Shown: positions 27,920 through 36,799, counted from the first letter of the stretch. The stretch: DNA of 64,000 bases from an uncultured Flavobacteriaceae bacterium (GCA_947488345.1 CANKZQ010000002.1:62001-126000); one strand, 5' to 3'. Made by a program: numbers and translations. The notes: generated by a model not told the origin, from the sequence alone.

Positions 27920-28806
27920 GCGTTTTTATCTTTCCATTCTTTCCGAATGTCATCTGATAGTATTCCGGTACCATCATGCTTCCATCCTGGAGGTTTGGTA
28001 AGATACTTCAGTCTGTTGAGCAAAGAAGTTTTCGACGAAAAGACATCTGAAAACATATCTATCCATTCATGAAAGGCCACATATAAAGGGTTAAATGATG
28101 AAATGTTCTTTACTAAGCCATATCTAGGTTTTTCAACTTCAGGTTGGAAAGATCCGAACAATTTATCCCAAAAAATGAAGATGCCTGCGTGATTTCTATC
28201 AAGGTACTGAGGGTTAGTAGCATGATGCACACGATGATGGGATGGTGTATTGAAAATGGCTTCAAACCAGTTCGGCATTTTTTTAATAAACTCTGTATGT
28301 ATCCAATATTGGTAAATTAAACTAATTGACATTTGAGCCAATATCATGGCAGGATGAAACCCTAACAAAGGAAGCGGTAACCAAAATACAAATGCAAGGA
28401 AGCCGCCCGTCCAAGTTTGTCGTAAAGCCGTACTTAGATTATACTTTTGAGATGAATGATGTACAACATGCGACGCCCAAAAAAAGCGACTCTCATGGCT
28501 CATTCTATGGAACCAGTAATATGCAAAATCATCTACAAACAAAATAAGTAGCCATGCCCACCACGAAAATGGTATCGTAAAAAGGCGTACGTGATTATAA
28601 ATCAATATAAAAACTCCAAAAACAAAAACTTTACTCAAAATTCCGAGAAAAACATTGCCCAGACCCATGCTGATAGAAGTAAGGGCGTCTTTAGTTTCAT
28701 ATGCGTTCGCTTTCTCTCGTACATCTACAATAATCTCAATAATCAGTGTGACTAAGAAAAAAGGGATGGCATAGAGTATAAGATCAGGTATTTCCGGTAT
28801 TTCCAT
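27916..28806 (-). CDS. Sterol desaturase/fatty acid hydroxylase family protein
   Basis: The 296-residue membrane protein has the diiron histidine clusters of the superfamily: WFHRMSHE, HVVHHSSQ and HRVHHATNP, with several hydrophobic helices around them. Members use a diiron centre and oxygen to hydroxylate or desaturate lipids in the membrane. The C-terminal part (PPGWKHDGTGI) is shared by a common flavobacterial subgroup. Substrate unknown. Note the 4-bp tail overlap with the convergent beta-barrel gene. Confidence 0.92.
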   Translation of the reverse strand: MEIPEIPDLILYAIPFFLVTLIIEIIVDVREKANAYETKDALTSISMGLGNVFLGILSKVFVFGVFILIYNHVRLFTIPFSWWAWLLILFVDDFAYYWFHRMSHESRFFWASHVVHHSSQKYNLSTALRQTWTGGFLAFVFWLPLPLLGFHPAMILAQMSISLIYQYWIHTEFIKKMPNWFEAIFNTPSHHRVHHATNPQYLDRNHAGIFIFWDKLFGSFQPEVEKPRYGLVKNISSFNPLYVAFHEWIDMFSDVFSSKTSLLNRLKYLTKPPGWKHDGTGILSDDIRKEWKDKNA

Positions 28807-28889
28807 GAAGTAATGTTTAGCAATCTTTAATGTTTGTCAATTTACTAAATTTAATAGAAATTAGTAAGGAAATAAAGAAATTAATATCG

Positions 28890-28897
28890 TATATTTG
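28890..28897 (+). promoter_or_regulatory. -7 box of the rpsF-rpsR-rplI operon promoter
   Basis: TATATTTG matches the -7 consensus TAnnTTTG exactly. The -33 region is AT-rich with no clean TTG at the right spacing. Transcription would start near 28901, giving a leader of about 30 nt. Confidence 0.55.
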
Positions 28898-28930
28898 CAC
28901 GCTTAAAAATAAACAATTAAAATTTCAATT

Positions 28931-29272
28931 ATGAATCATTACGAAACTGTTTTCATTTTGAATCCCGTTTTATCTGATACTCAGGTAAAGGAAACAGTAA
29001 AGAAGTTTGAAGACTACTTGGTTTCTAAAGGTGCCGAAATGACTCACAAAGAAGATTGGGGCTTAAAAAAATTAGCTTATCCAATTCAAAAGAAAAAAAC
29101 TGGCTTTTATCATTTATTTGAATACAAAGTTACTGGTGACGCTATTGCTCCATTTGAATTAGAATTCAGAAGAGATGATAGCATCATGCGTTACTTAACG
29201 GTATCATTAGATAAACATGCTGCTGCTTGGGCAGAAGTTAGAAAAGAACGTGTTAAAGCAACTAAAAACTAA
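28931..29272 (+). CDS. rpsF: 30S ribosomal protein S6
   Basis: The 113-residue protein begins MNHYETVFILNPVLSD and contains WGLKKLAYPIQKKKTGFYHLFEY and LEFRRDDSIMRYLTV, all diagnostic of bacterial S6. S6 binds the central domain of 16S rRNA together with S18. It leads the conserved rpsF-rpsR-rplI operon, with rpsR 3 bp downstream. The -7 box is at 28890 and the operon ends at the terminator at 30073. Confidence 0.97.
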   Translation: MNHYETVFILNPVLSDTQVKETVKKFEDYLVSKGAEMTHKEDWGLKKLAYPIQKKKTGFYHLFEYKVTGDAIAPFELEFRRDDSIMRYLTVSLDKHAAAWAEVRKERVKATKN

Positions 29273-29275
29273 GGT

Positions 29276-29572
29276 ATGGCATCAATAGATCAACAAGCAA
29301 AAGAAGGAAACAAAGCTGAGATCAGATATTTAACTCCGTTAGATATTGATACAAAGCAAAAAGTAAAGTATTGTCGTTTTAAGAAAAATGGCATTAAGTA
29401 TATCGACTATAAAGATGCAGATTTTTTAATGTATTTAGTAAATGAGCAAGGTAAAATTTTACCGCGTCGTTTAACTGGCACTTCATTAAAATATCAACGT
29501 AAAGTGAGTCAGGCAATAAAAAGAGCGCGTCATTTGGCATTAATGCCATATGTAGGTGATATGTTAAAATAA
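29276..29572 (+). CDS. rpsR: 30S ribosomal protein S18
   Basis: The 98-residue protein has the S18 core: [32 protein letters not shown], then [32 protein letters not shown]. It pairs with S6 on the small-subunit platform. It starts 3 bp after rpsF and 14 bp before rplI. The N-terminal extension of about 15 residues is usual in Bacteroidota. Confidence 0.97.
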   Translation: MASIDQQAKEGNKAEIRYLTPLDIDTKQKVKYCRFKKNGIKYIDYKDADFLMYLVNEQGKILPRRLTGTSLKYQRKVSQAIKRARHLALMPYVGDMLK

Positions 29573-29586
29573 TTAAAGAGACAATT

Positions 29587-30039
29587 ATGGAACTTATATT
29601 AAAGAAAGACGTAGCAAATTTAGGATTTCAAGATGATGTAGTATCTGTGAAGAACGGTTACGGACGTAATTTTTTGATCCCACAAGGATATGCAGTATTA
29701 GCAACTAGTTCTGCGAAAAAAGTATTGGCTGAAAATTTAAAACAAAGAGCTTTTAAAGAGGCTAGTGTTGTCAAAGAAGCAACGAAAGTAGCAGATGCTA
29801 TCAAAGCATTGGAAATTAAAATTGCTGCTAAAACAGGCGATGGCGACAAGTTATTTGGATCGGTAAGTAATGCCGATGTAGCTGATGCTATAGCAAAAGC
29901 CGGAACCGAAGTAGATAAAAAGTATATTACTGTTTCTGGTGGTTTGGTAAAAAGACTTGGTAAATATAACGCCAAAGTTCGTTTGCATAGAGATGTAATT
30001 TTTGACCTATCATTTGATGTAGTCGCAGAAAAGAAATAA
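29587..30039 (+). CDS. rplI: 50S ribosomal protein L9
   Basis: The 150-residue protein begins MELILKKDVANLGFQDDVVSVKNGYGRNFLIPQGYA, the L9 N-terminal rRNA-binding domain. The long connecting helix and the C-terminal domain (GDGDKLFGSVSNADVADAI, then KRLGKYNAKVRLHRDV) follow. L9 extends from the large subunit and helps keep reading frame. It is the last gene of the operon and is followed 33 bp later by a strong terminator. Confidence 0.97.
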   Translation: MELILKKDVANLGFQDDVVSVKNGYGRNFLIPQGYAVLATSSAKKVLAENLKQRAFKEASVVKEATKVADAIKALEIKIAAKTGDGDKLFGSVSNADVADAIAKAGTEVDKKYITVSGGLVKRLGKYNAKVRLHRDVIFDLSFDVVAEKK

Positions 30040-30072
30040 ACACATTGTTGATAAATAGCAATGTTAAGATTT

Positions 30073-30103
30073 AAAAGCCGTTCAGTTCGAACGGCTTTTT
30101 TTT
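30073..30103 (+). terminator. Rho-independent terminator
   Basis: The 11-bp stem AAAAGCCGTTC/GAACGGCTTTT (30073-30083 with 30089-30099) has a 5-nt loop and is followed by T residues. It ends the ribosomal protein operon. Confidence 0.93.
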
Positions 30104-30167
30104 ATACCTTTCTTAGACTAATTATACCTTTTAATAACAAAACTAATTCAAATAAAATCAAAACATT

Positions 30168-33100
30168 ATGAAGAAAAAACTCTTGCTTGCAATGTTGTTT
30201 TTAAGCATTGCTTTGAGCACATTTGCTCAGGTAACAACTTCCAATATTAGAGGGTTGGTTGTTGATGATCAAAATCAGCCATTGCCCGGAGCTACGGTAG
30301 TGGCGATACATGTACCAACAGGCACAAAATATGGAGGAACCTCTAATTTAGATGGGCGCTATAATTTATTAAATATGCGTGTCGGAGGACCTTATACGGT
30401 AACGATTTCTTACGTAGGTTATAAATCTCAAGAATTTAAAGATGTATTTTTAACTTTGGGTAAAACGTTTTCATTAGATGTGAAATTGCTTTCGGATAGC
30501 CAATCATTAGATGAAGTGGTTATAAATGCAACAGGAGGTAATAACGTTTTTGGTAATGACAGAACCGGCGCACAAACAAGTGTAAGTCGCAGAGAAATAG
30601 CAAGACTTCCAACAATTTCTAGATCTCAGGCCGATTTTACGAGATTAGAACCTTCTGCTAGTAATGGTTCTTTCGGAGGAAAAAATGATCAATACAATAA
30701 TTTCTCGTTAGACGGATCCATTTTTAGCAACCCATTTGGTTTGGATGCCGCTACTCCGGGAGGACAAACAAATGCACAACCAGTATCAATTGATGCCATC
30801 GAGCAAATACAAGTTTCTGTTGCTCCTTATGATGTCACATTAGCGGGTTTTACGGGAGCTTCGGTAAATGCTGTTACAAAGAGTGGTACCAATGAATTTC
30901 ACGGTACGTTGTACGGTTTTTTTAGAAATCAAGATATGACTGGAGGAAAGATTGATGGAGATGATATTTTTAAAGGAAAGTTATCGCAAACACAATATGG
31001 AGTAAGTGTTGGTGGACCAATTGTTAAGAATAAGCTATTTTTCTTTGCAAACTTCGAAGTAGATGATCGAGAAGACTTAGGTTCTTCTTTTGCTCCAAAT
31101 AGAGGTACAGGAGCTTCTAATGAGTCTAGAGTGTTATCCTCTGATTTAATGGCTGTACAAACGGCATTAAGAAATCTTGGGTACGATCCTGGCGCGTTTG
31201 AGAATTTTACCTTTGATACAGGATCTACAAAAGGTATTTTTAAGTTAGATTGGAATATTAATGATAATAATAGATTAGCATTAATTTATAACTTCTTAGA
31301 TGCAGATAGAACGATACCCGCAAATCCAGTAGCCTTAGGTTTTAGAGGGCCAAGTTTAAATACACTTCAATTTCAAAATGCAGGATATCAGATAAATAAT
31401 GAGTTGAACTCTGTCTTATTAGAGCTAAATTCAACCATTTCTGATAAAGTAACCAATAAATTTCAAATAGGTTATACGGCATTTAATGATTTTAGAAATC
31501 CATTATCGGTACCAGCCCCAAGTATTACTATACAAGAAGGTGGATCGAACTACATTATTGCAGGACACGAGCCTTTTTCGATTAATAATAAGCTAGATCA
31601 AAAAGTATTTCAAATGACCAACAATTTGAATATTTTTCATAAAGACCACACCTTCACTGTTGGATTCTCATTTGAGAAATTTAGCTTTGAAAATTCTTTC
31701 AATCTAGGTGTTTATGGTGCGCAGGGTGTGTTTTTCCCTACTTCACCTTCGGTAGCACAATTTTTAGCGGATGCACAACCAGGAGGACTCATAGAAACCT
31801 TATTGAACGATGCGACAGCAGCGCATAACGCGTTGAGTGCCGCTGGTGAAGGGGTTGCTGGTGGATTTAACTTGTATAAAGCAGAATATGGTCAATTGGC
31901 TTTCTACTTACAAGATGAGTGGAATGCAAGTGATAATTTTAAATTAACCTATGGCGTTCGTTTTGATAAGCCCTTGTACTTCAATAGTGCAGACTTAGCG
32001 CAGGATTTTATTGAGACGCAGCCTGCAGTTATTCCTGGAATCGAATATGTAGATCCGGTTACTGGAGAAACTAGAACATTCGATTCTACAGAGCAACCTT
32101 CAGGAGATTTTTTAATCTCTCCAAGAGTTGGTTTTAATTGGGACGTTAAAGGAGATGATTCATTTCAACTACGTGGTGGTACAGGACTGTTTAGCGGACG
32201 TTTACCATTTGTTTGGTTAGGAAACCAAACATCGGCACCAAACTTCTTTTTCTTTCAAGCGGTTGATCCTGATTTTCAATGGCCACAAGTTTGGAGAACA
32301 AACCTAGGAATCGATTATAAGTTCAATATTGGTTCTATCGAGAATATCATTGCGAGCGCCGATTTAAGTTACACGAAAGATATCAATGGAGCGCATGTTC
32401 AGAATTTTGGATTAAGACCACCAACTGGTCAATTACAAGGCGTTGATAATAGAGCAACGTATTTACCAACCGATAGGGTACAAGTGTTTGGCGGACCGGC
32501 AGATGCTTTTGTATTTGTAAATGATGACCAAGGACGTGTATATAATGCTTCTTTTAAATTGCAAAAACAATTTGAAAATGATGCCTTTATAAGTGTTGGA
32601 TATAATTATTTAGACTCGAAGGATGTGAATTCTGTAGATGCAGAGATCACAGGTGATGCTTTTGCTGCAAATGCTGCCCGTGATAATGTAAATGTGCCTG
32701 TCTTATCTAATTCAAGGTACGGAGATCAGCATAGATTTATCGCTGTAGGAAGTAAGAAGTGGTCATATTCTAATGATAAGGTAAGTACAACAGTTTCTGC
32801 ATTTTATGAATATGCGAAAGGTGGACGTTTCTCTTACATTTATGGAGGAGATATTAATGGAGATGGTTCTGGCTTGAATGATTTATTATATATCCCAACG
32901 GCAGCGGAAATTGGATCTATGCAGTTTTCTGGCGCAGGTCAAGCGGCTGCATTTGAATCATATATTAGACAAGACGACTATTTGAAGAGCCGAAGAGGAC
33001 AATATGCTGAGCGCTATGGAGCGCTTGCACCTTGGAGAGGTAGAATGGACTTAAAGGTAATTCAGGAGTTTAAAGTATCTGAAACGAATGCAGTGCAAAT

Positions 33101-33314
33101 CAGTGCAGATCTATTAAATGTAGGTAACTTAATTAGCTCTAAATGGGGATTGGTGCAATCACCAAATAACTTCCAAGTATTAGGGGTTTCTGTTGATGGT
33201 ACCAACACACCAACATATACTTTTGATCCGAACCTTACACAGAGTTTTGGTTTCGATAATACAAATTTGCAATCTGTTTGGCAATTGCAACTCGGATTGA
33301 GATATATATTCTAA
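30168..33314 (+). CDS. Oar-like TonB-dependent receptor
   Basis: The 1048-residue protein has a signal peptide ending STFAQVT. A carboxypeptidase-regulatory-like domain follows (about 27-110, IRGLVVDDQNQPLPGATVVA), then a plug domain (about 115-260, including YNNFSLDGSIF and GASVNAVTKSGTNEFHG) and a long outer-membrane barrel ending in LGLRYIF with a terminal aromatic residue. The length and GTNEFHG motif fit the Oar/OmpA-related TonB receptor group. Such receptors take up large nutrients or export signals; the ligand is unknown. It is a single-gene unit between two terminators. Confidence 0.92.
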   Translation: MKKKLLLAMLFLSIALSTFAQVTTSNIRGLVVDDQNQPLPGATVVAIHVPTGTKYGGTSNLDGRYNLLNMRVGGPYTVTISYVGYKSQEFKDVFLTLGKTFSLDVKLLSDSQSLDEVVINATGGNNVFGNDRTGAQTSVSRREIARLPTISRSQADFTRLEPSASNGSFGGKNDQYNNFSLDGSIFSNPFGLDAATPGGQTNAQPVSIDAIEQIQVSVAPYDVTLAGFTGASVNAVTKSGTNEFHGTLYGFFRNQDMTGGKIDGDDIFKGKLSQTQYGVSVGGPIVKNKLFFFANFEVDDREDLGSSFAPNRGTGASNESRVLSSDLMAVQTALRNLGYDPGAFENFTFDTGSTKGIFKLDWNINDNNRLALIYNFLDADRTIPANPVALGFRGPSLNTLQFQNAGYQINNELNSVLLELNSTISDKVTNKFQIGYTAFNDFRNPLSVPAPSITIQEGGSNYIIAGHEPFSINNKLDQKVFQMTNNLNIFHKDHTFTVGFSFEKFSFENSFNLGVYGAQGVFFPTSPSVAQFLADAQPGGLIETLLNDATAAHNALSAAGEGVAGGFNLYKAEYGQLAFYLQDEWNASDNFKLTYGVRFDKPLYFNSADLAQDFIETQPAVIPGIEYVDPVTGETRTFDSTEQPSGDFLISPRVGFNWDVKGDDSFQLRGGTGLFSGRLPFVWLGNQTSAPNFFFFQAVDPDFQWPQVWRTNLGIDYKFNIGSIENIIASADLSYTKDINGAHVQNFGLRPPTGQLQGVDNRATYLPTDRVQVFGGPADAFVFVNDDQGRVYNASFKLQKQFENDAFISVGYNYLDSKDVNSVDAEITGDAFAANAARDNVNVPVLSNSRYGDQHRFIAVGSKKWSYSNDKVSTTVSAFYEYAKGGRFSYIYGGDINGDGSGLNDLLYIPTAAEIGSMQFSGAGQAAAFESYIRQDDYLKSRRGQYAERYGALAPWRGRMDLKVIQEFKVSETNAVQISADLLNVGNLISSKWGLVQSPNNFQVLGVSVDGTNTPTYTFDPNLTQSFGFDNTNLQSVWQLQLGLRYIF

Positions 33315-33334
33315 AATGAGTAAAATATAACGAG

Positions 33335-33365
33335 AAAAACCACTCTTTTACAGAGTGGTTTTTTT
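33335..33365 (+). terminator. Rho-independent terminator
   Basis: The 12-bp stem AAAAACCACTCT/AGAGTGGTTTTT (33335-33346 with 33352-33363) has a 5-nt loop and a T-run, 20 bp after the receptor stop. The T-run merges into a -7-like TATTTTTG (33365-33372) that may serve the next gene. Confidence 0.92.
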
Positions 33366-33394
33366 ATTTTTGTAGTCTAGAAATATGATTGAAA

Positions 33395-33868
33395 ATGAAG
33401 TATAGACAATTGAGTAAAGAGCAATTTGAAGCCCTACATAAAGAATTCGCACAATTTTTAGCATCTCAGCAAATAGATGTTAAAGAGTGGATACGTATTA
33501 AAGAAACAAAACCTGAAGTTGCTGACGAAGAATTGAATCTGTTTAGTGATGTGGTTTGGGATGATGCACTTACAAAAACCAATTATTTAGAGCATTTTTC
33601 AAAAACCAACATTAACTTGTTTAAATGTGATGATAAATCGATAGCTAGAATTGTAGTGCAGATAAGTAAAAAGGATTTTGATTTTTTTAACGAAGTCGAC
33701 TATAATTGGTTTATTGATAATACCAATGATCCATCAATTCAGTTTTTAAAGGGTGTCAAGAAATACGCTAAAGAACGAAATTTAGAATTATTTGATCTCG
33801 TTGAAAAAGGGAGCGTGATCTCAGATGGGAAGCTGTATGAAAGCCTTTTTCAGCTGATATCGAAATAG
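33395..33868 (+). CDS. DUF6495 family protein
   Basis: I start at the ATG 33395 (157 residues, MKYRQLSKEQFEALH). The sequence fits a flavobacterial family of unknown function that I recall as DUF6495, with the conserved segments ELNLFSDVVWDDALTKTNYLEHFSK and NLFKCDDKSIARIVVQI. It is soluble, with no signal or membrane segment. A TATTTTTG box at 33365-33372 gives a leader of about 18 nt. No function can be assigned. Confidence 0.8.
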   Translation: MKYRQLSKEQFEALHKEFAQFLASQQIDVKEWIRIKETKPEVADEELNLFSDVVWDDALTKTNYLEHFSKTNINLFKCDDKSIARIVVQISKKDFDFFNEVDYNWFIDNTNDPSIQFLKGVKKYAKERNLELFDLVEKGSVISDGKLYESLFQLISK

Positions 33869-33872
33869 ACAT

Positions 33873-34463
33873 CTAGATTGCCTGCAATTTTAATAGTTTA
33901 TTGGTGCTAATAGCTTTGATAATCTTTCTGCCTCTATTTTTATAACCTGTACTTCCATGAGGTAAATTTCGCTCTATTTGAAGTAATAATTCTGGATGAA
34001 TCCAATCAAATTTGGTACCTAATAAATAGAGTGAATACATAGAATGTGCCTGAATAGCAATGGCTCGATCTGTAATCATCCAGTCAAAACAACATTCGGT
34101 GAATCTTTCAAGCACATCATTTGTAAGTCGCTCAATATATAAAGAATTATATTTTATAAAGTATTGAACAGTAAGCATTTCTATTATTTTAGCTGAAGAT
34201 CTACATGAACCATCTAATTTTAATTCAGAGATTAAATTACTAAAGGTTTCAAGGTAAGGTAGCATAATGCTCAAATCCTTTTTACAGGTCAATTCTAATA
34301 TCCGAGCGGAAAAAGGAGAATTTTCATCCTTCACGGCACTCATCTTAGATAATAAAATGGGAGTCCAATGATTATGTGTCAATACTGCGGCAGTAAGAAT
34401 AGGTCGATACCTATAATCTTTAGGAGCCGATTCTAACATATGAATGAATTCTTTCTTAGTCAC
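33873..34463 (-). CDS. HEAT-like helical protein of unknown function
   Basis: The 196-residue protein starts at a GTG whose first 8 bp overlap the end of the sirtuin gene, so the two are translationally coupled. The sequence is all-helical with short repeats resembling HEAT units (FSARILELTCKKDLSIMLPYLETFSNLI, then DWMITDRAIAIQAHSMYSLYLLG). Similar flavobacterial proteins have been labelled adenylosuccinate lyase, but none of the lyase catalytic signatures is present. Its pairing with a protein deacylase may hint at a shared partner; that is inference. Confidence 0.7.
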   Translation of the reverse strand: MTKKEFIHMLESAPKDYRYRPILTAAVLTHNHWTPILLSKMSAVKDENSPFSARILELTCKKDLSIMLPYLETFSNLISELKLDGSCRSSAKIIEMLTVQYFIKYNSLYIERLTNDVLERFTECCFDWMITDRAIAIQAHSMYSLYLLGTKFDWIHPELLLQIERNLPHGSTGYKNRGRKIIKAISTNKLLKLQAI

Positions 34464-35142
34464 GCAAATGGGTTTTAATTAAATGATCAACACCTTTGGT
34501 GGCAGTTTCAGAAATGATAGTCAAATTATGAAAATCATTTTTAGATACTGAAGGCCTTGGATCAATAAAGTAAATTGGAACCTGGGGTTGTACATAGTTT
34601 ATTAAACTTGCCGCAGGATATACTTGCATAGAAGTGCCAATAATCACTAAAATATCCGCCTTAGCAGTAGTTTCGATAGCCTCATCCAACATCGGAACGG
34701 CTTCACCAAACCACACAATATGAGGTCTTAACTGGGCCTTTTCTTCACAAAGATCTCCTAAAATAATATCATTTTTTTGTTCATATATCAATCGCTGATT
34801 CTTAGTACTTCTAGATTTCAATAACTCTCCATGCAAATGCAATACATTTGAACTACCCGCTCTTTCATGTAAGTCATCGACATTTTGAGTAACAATATGC
34901 ACATGATAATCGCTCTCTAAGTTAGAGAGTGCGTAATGCGCGTTATTCGGATCTACCTTTAATAGTTGCCTTCTACGTTGATTGTAAAAATCTAATACAA
35001 GCTCTGGGTTGTTATAAAATCCTTGAGGAGAAGCAACTTCCATGATATCGTGCCCCTCCCATAGACCATCTGCATCCCTAAAGGTGTTTATTCCACTTTC
35101 GGCACTCATGCCTGCTCCAGTTAAAACAACAATTTTTTGCAT
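34456..35142 (-). CDS. cobB: NAD-dependent protein deacylase (sirtuin, class III-like)
   Basis: The start at the ATG complementary to 35140-35142 gives MQKIVVLTGAGMSAESGI, the Rossmann NAD site (228 residues). Other sirtuin motifs are NTFRDADGLW, TQNVDDLHERAG, the catalytic histidine in LHLHGEL, PHIVWFGE and GTSMQVYPAA. The tyrosine and arginine of FYNQRRRQL match the YxxR pocket of CobB/SIRT5 enzymes, which remove succinyl and malonyl groups. The zinc-finger region has only one cysteine (in GDLCEEKAQLRPH), so the usual Cys4 zinc site is absent. It is divergent from trmH and coupled to the next gene. Confidence 0.92.
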   Translation of the reverse strand: MQKIVVLTGAGMSAESGINTFRDADGLWEGHDIMEVASPQGFYNNPELVLDFYNQRRRQLLKVDPNNAHYALSNLESDYHVHIVTQNVDDLHERAGSSNVLHLHGELLKSRSTKNQRLIYEQKNDIILGDLCEEKAQLRPHIVWFGEAVPMLDEAIETTAKADILVIIGTSMQVYPAASLINYVQPQVPIYFIDPRPSVSKNDFHNLTIISETATKGVDHLIKTHLRD

Positions 35143-35163
35143 ACAAACTATATATTTCTTTGC

Positions 35164-35193
35164 TTTGGGTAAATTTACCAAAAATTAGTTTTG
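35164..35193 (+). promoter_or_regulatory. Candidate promoter overlapping the start of the SpoU methyltransferase gene
   Basis: TTTG (35164-35167), an 18-bp spacer and TAGTTTTG (35186-35193) match the consensus. The last G is the first base of the GTG start at 35193, so either translation begins further in or this box is not the main promoter. Confidence 0.4.
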
Positions 35194-35873
35194 TGATAGA
35201 TATTCATCTTTTGAAATATTTAGAATCTATTATTACCGATAATCGAAAATCAACATTTGAAAAAGTGCTCAATAATCGTACGCGACATTTTACGGTTGTT
35301 TTAGAAGATATTTATCAAAAACATAACACGAGTGCAGTCGTAAGGAGTTGTGATATATTTGGTATTCAGGATATTCATATCATAGAGAATAAATACAATA
35401 GTTATGTATCAAATCAAGTTGCTAAAGGTTCTCAAAAATGGATAGATTTTCATGAGTATAACACGGAGGAGTATAACACCGACACTTGTATTGATGCGCT
35501 TCGAAACAACGGGTATCAGCTTATTGCTACTACACCGCACAATGATTCTTGTTTGTTGAAGGATTTTGATATTTCTAAAAAGTCAGCCTTTGTCTTTGGT
35601 GTGGAGAAAGCTGGGGTTTCTGATAGAATGATGGCTGAAGCCGATGGGTATTTGAAAGTACCAATGGTTGGCTTTACTGAAAGCCTCAATGTATCGGTTG
35701 CAGCAGCTATTGTATTAAATGATCTCACTACAAGATTGAGGGATTCTGCTATAGATTGGTCACTTTCTGAGGAAGAAAAGAATGAGAAACGCCTCGATTG
35801 GTGTAAAAAGACAATAAACAATGTTGACCAAATAATTGAAAGGTATCATATTGACAATCAAAAGATAAGTTAG
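35193..35873 (+). CDS. trmH: SpoU/TrmH family RNA 2'-O-methyltransferase
   Basis: The GTG at 35193 gives MIDIHLLKYLESIITDNRK, the usual TrmH opening (226 residues). The three SPOUT knot motifs are present: NTSAVVRSCDIFGI, FVFGVEKAGVS and VPMVGFTESLNVSVAAAIVLNDL. The enzyme probably methylates the ribose of Gm18 in tRNA, although the SpoU family also includes rRNA methyltransferases. The neighbouring sirtuin gene diverges from it. Confidence 0.9.
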   Translation: MIDIHLLKYLESIITDNRKSTFEKVLNNRTRHFTVVLEDIYQKHNTSAVVRSCDIFGIQDIHIIENKYNSYVSNQVAKGSQKWIDFHEYNTEEYNTDTCIDALRNNGYQLIATTPHNDSCLLKDFDISKKSAFVFGVEKAGVSDRMMAEADGYLKVPMVGFTESLNVSVAAAIVLNDLTTRLRDSAIDWSLSEEEKNEKRLDWCKKTINNVDQIIERYHIDNQKIS

Positions 35874-35898
35874 CGACGAAAGTATTTTTATAACCACA

Positions 35899-35955
35899 GA
35901 AATTTCTTGAGACTGTGTTTTGATGAATTCTCATGACCTAAAATCAAGAAATTTC
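35899..35955. repeat. 12-bp inverted repeat upstream of the cold-shock-domain gene
   Basis: GAAATTTCTTGA (35899-35910) and its perfect reverse complement TCAAGAAATTTC (35944-35955) flank a 33-nt spacer. A related third copy, AAGAATTTCTTGG, lies at 35986-35998. No T-run follows, so it is not a standard terminator. It could be a protein-binding site or an RNA hairpin. Confidence 0.6.
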
Positions 35956-35967
35956 AAGGTAAAATGC

Positions 35968-35975
35968 TATATTTG
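35968..35975 (+). promoter_or_regulatory. -7 box of the cold-shock-domain gene, with a long leader
   Basis: TATATTTG matches TAnnTTTG exactly. Transcription would start near 35980, leaving a leader of about 150 nt before the ATG at 36131. A long leader is typical of cold-inducible csp genes, where RNA folding controls translation. Confidence 0.5.
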
Positions 35976-36130
35976 TAACAGTTTAAAGAATTTCTTGGAG
36001 TAAATAATTGAAATTGTTTGATAAACTATTTTTATAAGATAGTGAACTTCGCGCTTAATTTTGAACATTCGTTTCGTAGTTAGATTTCTTCTTAAACTAT
36101 ATATACTAATTACTAATTCTAAATATACGA

Positions 36131-36577
36131 ATGGCAAAATCGCAACAGACATACAACAAGAAAGAAAAAGAGAAGAAGCGTTTAAAGAAAAGAGAAGAGA
36201 AGCAAAAGAAAAAAGAAGCACGTAAAGCAGAAAAAGAAGCTACTGGAGGGGGAGGTATTCCTTTTGCATATGTAGATCATAATGGTAATTTGTCTGATAC
36301 CCCGCCAGACCCGAATATGAAGGTAAAAGTAGACGCGGAGAGTATTAGTTTAGATTATAAAAAAGAGCACATAGAAGTAGATCCAATCCGTAAAGGAAAG
36401 GTGTCTTTCTTTGACACTTCAAAAGGATTTGGTTTTATCACCGATATAGAGAACCAAGAAAAATATTTTACACATGTGAGCGGATTAATAGACCAAATTG
36501 CCGAAAATGATAAGGTGCAATTTGAGCTAGAAAAAGGAATGAAAGGCTTGAATGCTGTGCGTGTTAAAAAGATCTAA
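36131..36577 (+). CDS. Cold-shock-domain protein with Lys/Glu-rich N-terminus
   Basis: The 148-residue protein has a highly charged N-terminal helix (residues 5-38, alternating Lys and Glu), a short Gly/Pro linker, and a C-terminal cold-shock domain (about 84-148). The domain contains the RNP1-like motif KGFGFI and the RNP2-like segment KYFTHVSGL. It should bind single-stranded RNA or DNA; family members are RNA chaperones. The N-terminal extension is common in flavobacterial versions and may add RNA binding. It has its own promoter and long leader. Confidence 0.9.
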   Translation: MAKSQQTYNKKEKEKKRLKKREEKQKKKEARKAEKEATGGGGIPFAYVDHNGNLSDTPPDPNMKVKVDAESISLDYKKEHIEVDPIRKGKVSFFDTSKGFGFITDIENQEKYFTHVSGLIDQIAENDKVQFELEKGMKGLNAVRVKKI

Positions 36578-36799
36578 GTAACTTATTTATACTCGAACAT
36601 TTTTTTGGTGTAATTACTGTGAAAATAAGATAGTTATTTTTTCACCCCTCATTTGTAGATACGCTTGACCTACTCAAAATACTCTTAATACACCCTATAA
36701 AACACAACTTTAGAATTTCTTTAGACTTTGTATTTATGTTTACTTTATACTAAAATAACGATTCAACCGTTAATTTAATGATTATAAAGAAATATAAAT

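Noticed and set aside
33873-34463. Label as adenylosuccinate lyase, as similar proteins are sometimes named
   Set aside because: The protein is about 200 residues and has none of the lyase signature sequences; the name would be misleading.
36619-36645. AT-rich hairpin after the cold-shock-domain gene as a terminator
   Set aside because: The stem GTGAAAATAA/TTATTTTTTCAC has a bulge and is AT-only apart from its base, with no T-run after it; too weak to call.
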